From the NCBI GenBank assembly GCA_011800805.1, contig MPNW01000111.1, positions 1-64,000 of the forward strand: a DNA stretch of 64,000 bases, in the 5' to 3' direction. The notes under the pieces are model-generated. The model was not told where the DNA came from. It saw only the letters and a list, made by a program, of their open reading frames with translations, and ran no database searches. This stretch comes from Hirudo medicinalis. Lineage: Eukaryota; Annelida; Clitellata; Hirudinida; Hirudinidae. Position numbers and translations under genes: made by a program. Positions 47,717 through 59,600 of the stretch are shown here, piece after piece (position 1 is the stretch's first letter; every line of letters starts with the position of its first letter).

Positions 47717-49715
47717 CAATTCATCTAAAATCCAGAAAACATATCCTTAAAGAAAAAATTTTCAGAGCTTTTAATTGCTTTGCCTTCGCCGAAGAGGGTT
47801 TGTTCGACGATTTGCAGAAATCTACTTTAAATATTAGACGTACAATTTTTTGTTCTTTTTCTTCTAAACTAAAGAAAAGGGTTGAGGGAAAGAATCTTCA
47901 TTGGACGTGATGCAACTGATTTTTGATGCGTGATAATTTCTGCAAACTGTTTCCTCATTGGGAATCTCTTGTAACTTGGGCATTATCGTAATTTTTCTCG
48001 CTGTTGTTGGAGGCCTACAAACTTTGCATATTTATAAGTGAATATGTTTTGTCTGCACTTTTTGTTTGAAAGTTAAGGTTTGGCAATCATCATGTAAATT
48101 TTATTAAATTTGTACTGACATTTGTCAAGATTACTCAAGCTTTATTTCTTATTAAAAGGATTAGGGGTTTCGCTCCTTTTAGATTTTTGTAAGATGCGAG
48201 AATTACATTTTTAATTTTGTACATAAATTTCTCTACTTGATCTTTGATATGAATCAGGCTCAGAACTTTATATTGTGTTTATTGTATTTATTTCTCTCAA
48301 AAGATGTCATCACATTCCATTCAAGTTTTGACTTTGAATTTCATTTGTGGCTTTATTTGCAGATTTGTCTTGTTTCTAAATGAGTCATATTTCTTGGTCT
48401 AAATTAAAATATATATCGTTGGATCAGATTTTGTAATGATACTTTATTTCGTTGCAGCTTGTGTTACAAAAGTTTCTTTACTTTATATTTCAGTGTTTAG
48501 ATAATCTAGTTTTAAATTTATACCTTTGAGAATGCATGCATTTTCTACAAAGTGGTGAATTACATAGGAACTTCAATGCTAATATTTGATGCTGCATGAA
48601 TTGTAGATAGCTGAGAGTATATGAAGATCTATTTTAGTTGTATATATAAAACCATCCCTGGAGCTCTTCAAACGTCACCTGAAGATGTCATCTCTTCAGG
48701 ATGCCAACAAGAATCATGTCCAGGACAAAGAAAACACAAGGCGCCTCTGACGCTATGCACAAACTTACAAATTAACTTATTATTGTTATTACATTATTAT
48801 TTCAGAAGTTACAATTGCATGTTTTATATTTAAATCCTTAAACTGCATCGATATACTTAGCTGTTTTCATAACAGGTGAAATATTTAAAAGTTTTTGATG
48901 AAATTGAGTATTGTTTGCTATTGGCTCAATCTGAGTTTTGAAAATTAAATCAGTTGAAAACATGTTTCTTTCATCAATGCTCAAAGTCTCAATAACGAAG
49001 ATGAGCGAACATTTAGATTACGAAATGAAAATTGAAGGCCATTTTGACCCGCAGTAATTTTTTCCTTACGCCGCTAGTCTGGTTCTCGTCTAAACTAAAC
49101 TAGCGCACAAATGCTATGAAATAAAACGTTACAGTTGTCCATATAGTAGAAAATTCCCAGAGTGTTGAAATATTCTGGAAGATCGATTTTTACGCTGCGA
49201 CGTGAAAGCATATAAAATTCTTAAGCGTTTTGGCAGAGGACTGAACAACCGTAGTTGCCGGCCTCAGCTGTTGGTCTGCGTCGGAGAGTAATCCGCGTAA
49301 TTCCTTAAAACTACCTTATAGCTTTCGACACGTCAAAAAGTGGCGATCATGTTTTAAACATTTGTGGATCAAAATTCTAATTTTTGACGACGGAAAATTA
49401 TAGTGTAGTTTATTTTTAAACTCGCAAGATTTGTTGTACAACATATTCTTTGGCGGATCGATTTATTGTGATAAAAATTAGGAAAGGTTAAAAGACTGAG
49501 TAAGTTTGTTTATTCGTTTTCGTTTTTACTTATGCTAAACATAGTTTGTCTGTCTGGATTTTTGCACATATATCGTAACTTATGGTTAGTTTTGCAAGGT
49601 TTGCTTTCTGTTTTATTCTTCAGTGATGATCGTTGATTTTTAGATGCTATGATAATTATTCCAGAACCTTTCCATTTCAACTTGTTATTTGTGTTTAATT
49701 TTTCAGCAATATATC
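47717..49715 (+). other. Presumed DUSP 3' UTR, intergenic DNA and RBMS 5' region
   Basis: No coding exon is supported. A 23-base perfect hairpin (CCTGAAGA, 7-base loop, TCTTCAGG) lies at 48678-48700. A GC-richer patch at about 49060-49330 could include the RBMS promoter or first untranslated exon, because the first coding exon follows a TTTTTCAG acceptor rather than a promoter. Confidence 0.4.
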
Positions 49716-52700
49716 ATGACCAACACGAGCAACACATATGAGACCAAAAAAATTCAAAGTTCTCTAATTACCAACCCCAACCTGACCATGACAAATAGAT
49801 GTACTCTGATAAAATTGGCACAACCCATGAATCTGGTGGCTTACAGTGGTTTGCCACCCCATATGCTTTCAATGGGCAAATACCAGAAGTCTACCATATC
49901 ACGAGTGAGTGAATCTCTTAATGGATAATAATGATGTTACTTGATTTTGTTAGGTGGATTAATTCTAAATTATGTCAATGGATTGATCTCATTAAAGATA
50001 GACTTAACAATATCTTTTTTTTATATGTTCTACCTTATAATTATTATTGGTGATCTAAAAATTTGATTTGATTCTCATTAAAGTGAATAAAGTTGTGATG
50101 TGCACAAATATTTGGATAAATTACTTTTAATTGTTTGTCAATATTTGTCTTTAGTATAATTTCAATGTGGATTGCATGACTTGCAACATTGCTTACTTTC
50201 TACTTTGCTTACCAAGTAGCTTTGACATTTGTTTAAAAAACATTCACTGTTTGTGCCCAAAACATTTAGCATGAAATTGGTCTAATGCAAGCACATGCAT
50301 ATTTGTTATGAAATTTGTTCAAGTCATCTAGGCTAGTTTATGTGCTTCACCAATAATCATTTAAGAAGTAAGACCTCTCCCCATCAATGAGTTACAATAC
50401 GAATTTGATGAGAATAACAGAATAATGTCAAAACAAAAAATCCACATCCATGAGACAGGATTGTTTACATTCATGCTTAGTCAGAACTAAAATGAATAAC
50501 TTGATAAATGCGAAGCACTTAAACTCTATACATAGCTCCTCAGAAGGAATACTTTTCTTGGAAAACTAACTTTTTCTTGTTATTAATACCCTTGGTCAAC
50601 GTCAACATGCTTCGCTGCACTTGCAAATTACAAGTGAAATTTATTGATTCTCTCTAGTTACAAGTTGCACCTCTGGATCATTCAATTATTTCTAGTTGCA
50701 TTTACAAATATTCAAGCATGGGTAAAATATCTTTCAAACTTTAAATATTTTCTTAATATTTAATATTCTTATTATTTATTATTTCTTTATATTTATAGTT
50801 ACATCTTTGCTCTAGGACTTAGAATGGGAACTTCTCTAGTGAAATAATGACAAAAGACAGAACGCTTATATGTCGGGCATCTGTGTGAATGTAATTTGTT
50901 CAATTTTATTAAATTATTGTTGACAGCCAACATTGAAAGAATATTAAATGAGTAAATAATCAAAATATTTCTTAATGGAACCCAGCATGAGTTCTTGCAT
51001 GCTTGATGTGTGGTCTTTTGATGTTACTTTTCCTGGATTAGTCATTATTGACCTTGATGAATAAGGCTTGGAATTGCGAGATGTTTCGATGTCCTTTACA
51101 CTCACAATTTATTTTGAGCTAATCTATTATCAAGATATTCAAACGGAAGTTTTTTACACCTGAAATCAATTTAATTAAGAGTTGCAGATCCAAAGGTTCC
51201 AAAATAGATCACAATGTAATTAACATTATAATATTTAAATTACAATGACATCGTAACATTTAAAGATGTCCCCTTGTCATTATATTTAAGGCTTAGTCAT
51301 GTCAAGAGACAATTATTTATAGTTCATTTAGAGGTTTTAGATTTTGGATTTAGAGTTTTGAATAACATGTTGTTGTTGATTATTTTAGAGAGCTTTTGTT
51401 ATTGTTTGAAATTGGTAATTGCACACTTTTTGCAGTTGTTCTGTCATGTAATTTTCTTCTTAATGCACAGAGTTTAACCTTGCTAATAACGAAATGTAGT
51501 ACGATAGCACGAATGCCAGATTCAATGTTCATCCATTTCTTAATCATTACCTGCTGAGGTGTTTCTTCAAGAATCTCATCAAGAAATTGAAGACCCAGAT
51601 GCCTTTGATGCTTCTAGAACACCTAGTTTGCCTACATAAACAAACTAGATTTACATTATTATTTATTTATTTAAATATCTTGCCAAACTTACTCACTATA
51701 AAAAGAACTTTTCTATTTTAAAATTTGTCTATGTCTCCTCAGAGTGTTGTTCTATGGAGAACCCAACGAATCTGATGTTTAACAACTTTCTATGGAAGTT
51801 ATAATGGCCCTGAGCAAGACAATTGTTAGTTTCTCTTAGCAGGGTTAAAGTACGGTGCATTGCGAAGTTTGCTCATTATTAGACTACAGCCAGCCCATCC
51901 AAGGATTTGACTGATTTAATTGTAATTGCAGAACGCCCTCGTTGGGCACGCCAAGACTTTAGTGTATCATTTGCTGGTCTTTTCTCCTCTTTTCCTTTTC
52001 AATTCTACTTCTGACAATTTCATTTATATTCTTTTTAAAAGTACGCTTTCTGGTCGACTTAACGTTAAATGAGTAAGAACTGAAAGGTCACAGTAAGTCT
52101 GAAAATTGGTAGATTCTTAGAATGAGGGTCGGGCAGTTCCTAAGATATTTTAAAATAAACGTTAAGCTTGTCAAAGCATGCAATAATGCCTTGAACAATT
52201 TTAGGTACGTTAAAGATGAGATACAAACCGTGTGACGCGATGAACTGACGAAAACCTCTTTATTATAATATGACACCTTTTCTTTTAAATTTTTGTTTAT
52301 CTAGCCAATTTTCCAAATGCTTTAATTTGTTATTGCTTTTAATTTATTACTGTCAACCAGTAATAACCAGCAATTAACTAGCAATTCCTATCTTGTCTGA
52401 CAGCAGTGAACATTAATTGGGATTGTCTCAGTGTGCAGGGATCTCTTGATGGTTGTTTCAATAAATTTGAAGCAATTTTGAAGCTGATATTCACATTTAA
52501 TGCAACCAAATTCATCAGTTGGTAGTGATGGGTAATAGTTTCTGTATCGCAGAAGACTTTGTCCGTACGGGTACAATACAATGCCTTCATGCGCCGAGCT
52601 GAATTTTCTGCATTTCAACTTCTTTTCACTAATTGATAGAAATAATGGAGTTGTCATGACCAATTTAACACGAAAGGAACAAAATAGCTCGGAAGGATTT

Positions 52701-53645
52701 TCTGTAATGCCGAGTGCTGCTACTCCACTGCTGATGTCTGATGACAAACTGTCTTCGCTAATTTAGTCAAGCTTTTTCATGTTCGGTCGGTTTTTGCCTT
52801 TCCCCATTTTATAAAGATTTTCACATTAAAGAGCGATTGAATATCAGTCAAACTGCAACTTAAATGTTTGAAAAATCCAACAGTGCTCAATTTTGTGCAT
52901 CACTTGTTGTTCGGAGCGAGATGGTAAGAAATTATTACTCGGAATGTAATACATTTTACGTGATTACAAATGAGTAATGTTTTACCACTTGCAAGTATTT
53001 TCCTGATGCACTCACTGAAAAGAAGGTTGTACTGAAAATGAGATTTGGTTTAGCAGTTCTAGATAACTAAGAGCTGGAGCCAGACGCCTGAGTATGAATT
53101 TTGTCGCAACCCTACTTCTGAGAACTAGGTCTAAATTATTCATTGAATGTCGCATACTTGAATTTGTTGATCTCAATCTATAAATATAAAGAATCCAGCC
53201 GCTTGCTTAGGTCGTCTTAAAATGGATCTCAATCAATGAACATAACGTGTGAACACCACAGGTGCGCCGTAAGAGACGTATGCATGTTTTCCTTCCTGTT
53301 CCAGAAGACTTGGATTAACATCACCTGAGTACGATTTGTAAACTTGAATTAACGAGTGCCACTCCGACAATATTCAGAGCTGCAATTTCTCTGAAACAGA
53401 GGCTTGAACTTTAATAATTTCAATTCATTTCAAAGCTCCGAATCGATTCAATGAGGTTTCTTTGCGGAGGTGACTTTCCGATGAAAAAATATAATTACAT
53501 TATGCCCACGCCCACGCCATTAAGACCGGAAGTTTGCAAAGCACTTGAATGAGACTCTGCAGAGTTAAGGGGGAAGTGTATTAGGGAGCAGAAGATGGAG
53601 AGTGAACGAATTAATTGAAATCTTAATTATCAATCGAGTGTCTTT

Positions 53646-53686
<41 letters not shown>

Positions 53687-56600
53687 GACAATAGTAATGT
53701 TATTAGCACTAATTAGTTATTTGTGCTCGTCTAAATTTCGACCCATTGGCATTGGAAAATGATATTTGTCGAGGGAAATCCATGAAATAACATTTTGATC
53801 ATTACTTTATATTCCAACATTTGCTTTTGTTACGGAGATAGGCGATTTGGTTTCGCCATCTCGTCCTATTTTTGACTTTTCCTCGTGCGCAACCTTAACT
53901 TCATGAATATTAATGTACTTGCCATATGTTAGTTTATTGATTAGATTTTTGAGTAGCTCTTGTCTTTCTCAGAGTCTTGCAAACTGAGGGCTGCTAGCGA
54001 TAATGATGATGATGATGCTGAGGCTGAAGATGCTTTGAAAACTAAGGTTACTAAGTTAAATCAACAATTTTCAATCCTTCTGATCAGACGTGGTGGAACA
54101 CGTTTGGCGGACTTAAACGAAGGTTTTTCTGTGGAAGCCAAGTTGTGTTGATGGAAGCAATGGCAAACAATGACGTTTCTCATTAGTTTTGTCTGCAAAC
54201 AAGATGCATTATGTGCTGGCTTCCCGTCATATAAGCTGTGTGTGGCCATGGAACAACCGAGCCTAAATCGGGTCGTAAAATCTGATTGTTATTTTAGGGG
54301 TGTGATTATTTCTCAATCCAGAATGTGCGGAATATGTAGGAATTTCAGGAAATATATTCATTTTACTCCCAAGCGCATTGTTTGATTGAACTGGACATTC
54401 AAACTTAATTTAAGACGACGATAGTACATTACTTTTTGTCGGGATCCATCTCATTCTCATTCTTAGATCCTCGCTCCCATGAGCAGCAGAGTTTTCAAAT
54501 TTTCGATCAATAAAAGCGGGTCGTTTTCCAAGAATTACGCATTAAGATCTTGCTAGAAGACCAAGCTAGATAGATGTCTTGCATTATAAATGAGTTTGTT
54601 AAATCGAGCAAGTTGTAAAGGAGGAAGGCTTTTGTTGTTCGAAAGTCTAGCAAACATCTGATAATCAGGGTTTGTTTCTTTAGCTCAAGCTTATTTGCAA
54701 ATGCGTTTGGTTGCGATCGTGCGCATGCATCTTCTTCCTGCCTTATCCATTCATTTGCCAGCGAGTTGTTGCATCTCCACGTTAATAATTGCTGTCACTC
54801 TTTGACGGATCATCGATTCTTTTCTTTGGGGCTTAGGTCAATCTTTTTTTCTGTTTTTTAAATAAAGTTACTTTAACGTTTAATAATTTCGTAATTTAAA
54901 CTCAAAAGCGGTTTATTTGTATCCGCAGAAGGTTCATTAGTCCCAGGCAAATGTAGTGGTGCGTGCTTTGTTGATGGAAGCACTCTGCAGTGGAGCTATT
55001 CAATAATGTAGTTGCAATAATATCGTGACTAATGTAATATAACATAATTTCATGGATAATAATTGGAGTGATACATTTTTAATGGTAAATAATTAAATAG
55101 TTAAGCAGACTTTCTGCTCTTGAAGCTTTACAAAATACAAAATTTGTGGCTAAGATTCTTGGGAATCTTGTACAAAAGAGGAAAGACGTGCTTAATGAAT
55201 TTACCGATTTAATTGCAACACGGTCAAAATGACGAAATACAAAATTCTTGGAGAAAAATTCTGTCGATAATCAGTGATCAGTAACTTGTGGAGGATTTCT
55301 GTGGGATGGATTCCAAGTGGATGGAAAGAAAATCATTTTGAAGGATAAAGCACTTTCATAAATCCTAATAACAAACGTTATTAATTTTACACAAGATGAT
55401 GTCTCTGGGTCTTTGTTACTTGTTTATTTTGCTTTTGTTCTATAGATAAGGGTAAGGCATTTTGTTAAGCATCTCAGTTCTTAAGATTTTTATTTTCAAC
55501 CTTGACGTTCCTTTTTATTTATGAAATATTATATTACACTGCCTTGACTTCGGAACTTGTGAAACGAATGCATTACGTGAAGTTTGTCTAACTGCTGCTT
55601 TCATTTTGTATTGTTTATATCTCGATACATGTTTCCAAGGCGTGAGAGTTGAAGATTTGAACGTCAATTGATGGTACGGGCGACTCTTTATTCTTTGCAA
55701 TAATTGGTTCCTTAAGTGCTCAACAAAGGAAGAATCAGACTTTAAATTGTCGATGATGTTTTCCAATTATTTCAATTCTGAGTGTAAATAATTAGGCTCT
55801 CAAGATTGATGCTGATTTTTTTTTTTCTTACGGAAAGAGTTTTTCTAAAAGATTGGAGCATTTTGATGTTAACGGTTGCTTTTCGTTTGCCATGCGGTCC
55901 ATCGGTTATTCGTCAGTTACTCGTTTGTTAATTTGGAGAGCTGCAAACACTCTCGTGAACGTTCGTTGAGGCGATAAATACAAACGAATCCGCTTTAACT
56001 TTGCAGGAAAATCTTTTTTTTTTTCGAGTTAATTGAATCCAACGGCCAGTGGTTGAGAAATATTAGTAAACAATTTAAGGCCATTTAATCGTCTCTGCAC
56101 TCGAAACGACTCTCTTGTGCGAAGGAATTAGAAAAACAACTTGCAGTAACGACGACGACGACGACGACGTTGATATTTAGTGATGTTGATCGTACGTGCA
56201 TGATATTAGAGGAGCCGCAAGGATTGTAATTGAAAGCAGGCTGCACAAAAATGGTAGCCTAATTGTCTTGTCTGTTGATACATTAATTATATTCGCTCTG
56301 CTTGTGGCTTTGTCACCGAATGACTTTTGCGTAAACTTTCATCGATAAACGTCTCACAAGTTTCCACTATTACGAATGGTCCTGACTAATAACTACCCAT
56401 CGCTACGGGCCTTGTAGTCGACCAAATTATGTCATCTTTGTGCATAAGATCACTTTCAGGTTTCGTTTACTCACCGATTATTATTATTATTATTATTATT
56501 ATGATTATTGTTGTTGTTGTTGTTGTTATTATCGTTATTATTATTATTGTTGTTGTTCTTCTTCTTATTACTATTATTATAATAATTATTGTTATTATTA

Positions 56601-59600
56601 TGACGTTGTCTTGTTCACTGAAAAATGGTGTGGTTTCTTTAGTATTCCAACGAATAGTTACTTAGATTATTATGATAGAGCTTTTTCAAACCTATGGTTC
56701 TATGGAAACCTGAAGAAAACTTATGGTAAAACGCGGTCAATACTGGTAATCTTCAGAAAAGTCCCTAAAGTTTAACTCCTGGGTAAAATGGTCTCTTTGC
56801 GAGTGTACTTACCGAGTGAAATTACTAAGATATTACTAAGGACTCAGAGACAACTACCCCTAGTCCTTGATTAAGATGATAGCTTAATGCCTTTCATTGC
56901 CTTTCATGTGTAAGGATATTTATTCATTCTTTTAGTCAGAATTATGTTTCTCTTATTTTATTGAATCATTATTATTATTATTAAATAATATTTGGTCTTA
57001 ATTTTAAGCTTAATATTTGGTCTTAATTTTTTAAGTTTAATTTTGTTACATCGATTCCTTCGAAGGAATTATCTTTTTGGATTGGTATTTCCACTAATTG
57101 CAAAGATTTCACAACCCACACAGGAGAAATAGAAATGATCATCTGCATGCTTTAAAAGCTGAAATTATCTCCTGGAGCAGATGCCATTTGTTTCGAAATG
57201 TTCAGCTTGCTGTGTAAAGCGCGCGTGCGAGCGAAGTAAGGTGCACGGGTGGTGCGTGATATTCGGCCGTGCGTGTGTTTGTGAATTATCAGTGAGACTA
57301 GCCTATCTTCGTCTCCATAAAATTGTTTCAGCAAACCTGCCTGCTTAGCCAGCTAAAGCTGTTGAATCTTTTTTTTAAACATTGCTGCCAATGGGAGCTG
57401 GGATGTACGTCGGTCGTGGTAATTCTACTGGTGACGCAAATGCTGGCAAGAGATGTGATGGGGCAGTGCAAGCACTGACAATGATGTCGATAATGTTATC
57501 GCAACGACTAAACTTGACGCGTAGGTGTTAATGTATTGAGTGTGACTAAGAACAGTTAAAGAAGATTTGTTTAATAACAGGCATGGTTTCGTTGGCAATG
57601 TGGTGGCATGTGATATCCTGCTCGTGGTCTACTGCTTTGATCACTATGATGGAATCAAATCAAATCCAGTATCAGCCCAAATCGCTTAGATAAATTATAA
57701 AAGACCCCTGTTAAGCATATTTTATATTGTCACCAGATAATTAGAGTTTAAAAGATTAAATTTAATTTAAAATTTTTTACTCATTTAAAAGAGATTTAAA
57801 TGATGTTCACTTTTATGTAAAATTTATTAAAGTTTCCACAAGGTGCAGTTCTGGTTTGTCAGATCTCATCGCATAATTACTTTGCCTTTTGTTTACAAAT
57901 GAAAACTACAATTTTAATTTCTTCAAGTTGTAATGCACTGCTTAGTGTTGATTTAATGCTAAGCACTTTTATAGATTAATCTTTCTGAAATCACAGCATG
58001 TTTACATTTTCGATTTCGTTGATTTGAACTGGTATTGTAATCTGTAAATATTTTAGTAACCTTTGGGTCTTTACAACATGTATGGAATGATTTGGTTTTT
58101 ATTTACACATTACAAAATTTCCAGTCCAACACTCTTCCTTGTGATGCAAAGCATGACATAACCATCAGTAGCAACAGCAGCAGTGGTAGGAGTTATTCAA
58201 ACCATGCTGGACTCAATGGGGAACAGCTGAGCAAAACCAACCTTTACATCAGGGCCTGAGACCCGACATGAACGACAAAGACTTGGTGGCCCTCTGTCAA
58301 CCGTGAGTTTTTTTTTTACAAGGGCAGGGTTGCTTGTCAGAATTTTCGGACTCACAATGGAAAGAGTAACGTTCTAAATAGCTTTAGGAAAAATTTGCAA
58401 TGTTGAATGTTGAAGATTATCAAAATATATGAAGTATTATTGGAGTTTTTTAATGTGTTATAACACATGAAATATATTATCACTTATAATTACATTATTA
58501 TTATTATTATTATTATTATTGGCTCTGAGAAAAGTAATTTCTAATAATTTTCTAGTTTCTATATCATTTGTAGCATTTGCAATAATTTTGTACGGGTATT
58601 AAATATTCTAACTGTGCCTGTGAATCATTGAAGTCATTGAGAGTCAGAGAAGTCCATAAGATCCAATAAATTGGAACAAAACCCTAAGGCAATTGTGAAA
58701 GGAGTGAGAAGTCTTCATGCAGCTTAGAGCAATTTATTTGCTCAATGCGTCTCTCACAAATACTTTCTTCATGTGTCATTTTTCTATCGTGATGTTACTT
58801 GCTGCCATAATTTGCTCTTTGGAAGGACGTACATCATGCATTTTTCTGTTCCCCAACGTCTGAAGCTTTGTTAAAAATATAATCAATGCCATGCGATCAG
58901 CTTAATTATAGGATTGTTCATATTTATCAGTTACCCAGTAATTTTTCCCTGAAATATGGTTGATTGCTGGAACCAAGTTTTGTGAATTGCTTCTCATTTA
59001 CTTAATAACACTTTGTTGTATAATGACCGGTAATTGCATACGAGGAATGTTCTTTGTTAAATAATTTGTTCGGAAGACCCGTAACACTCCTACGTACAAT
59101 TTACAATCTCGTTCTTGAGTGTTTTGAAGATTAAATAGTCTCCAAATCGTAGTAGTTGCATTTATGGATCAACCACTTTTACTTAACTAAATGATTAGGA
59201 TGGTGTTCTCACAATTGATTTCGAATCCACGCAGCCACTGTGAGAGGCAGAAGTCTTAACCATGTGGGAACTGCAGGATTAGGTTTTATTAACATTTGGC
59301 TCACTACAGGAATGTGAAGGCTGGGATGCAGTTCCCATACCAACCAGCTAGTGTTTATTAATTATTTAAATATGATATTTAAATGAGATGACTTACAATT
59401 GGTTTTATTTTCTTTGGCTCTGAATCTGAATTTGAACAACAGTTTTGGTGGTCTAAACAGAAATGGGAAATTGTACCATCCCACACTTACTTTAAAAGTA
59501 AAAATATACAATTTTGTTTGGCTCGCTACTTCTTCATCATCATCATCATCATTGGTGATGCATTATAGCTTTTCTTAGGATTACTCCCCTGATCACGAGT

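Larger units (their letters stand above)
49905..58124 (+). other. Large intron of the RBMS-like gene
   Basis: This 8.2 kb AT-rich stretch has microsatellites at 53648-53694 and 56477-56604 and a (CGA)n run at about 56147-56170. A GC-richer patch at 57210-57280 is followed by an ATG-GT segment (57393) that could be an alternative first exon, but its phase does not fit. Two weak coding candidates (52.4-52.75 kb minus, 53.97-54.15 kb plus) are listed separately. No transposon proteins were recognised. Confidence 0.5.

Noticed and set aside
55515..55766. 83-codon minus-strand frame in the RBMS intron
   Set aside because: There is no recognisable motif, no splice sites and an ordinary AT-rich composition. 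It is likely chance.
57393..57425. Possible alternative RBMS first exon (MGAGMYVGR)
   Set aside because: No donor there gives the phase 0 required by the exon at 58125, and the peptide has no family similarity.
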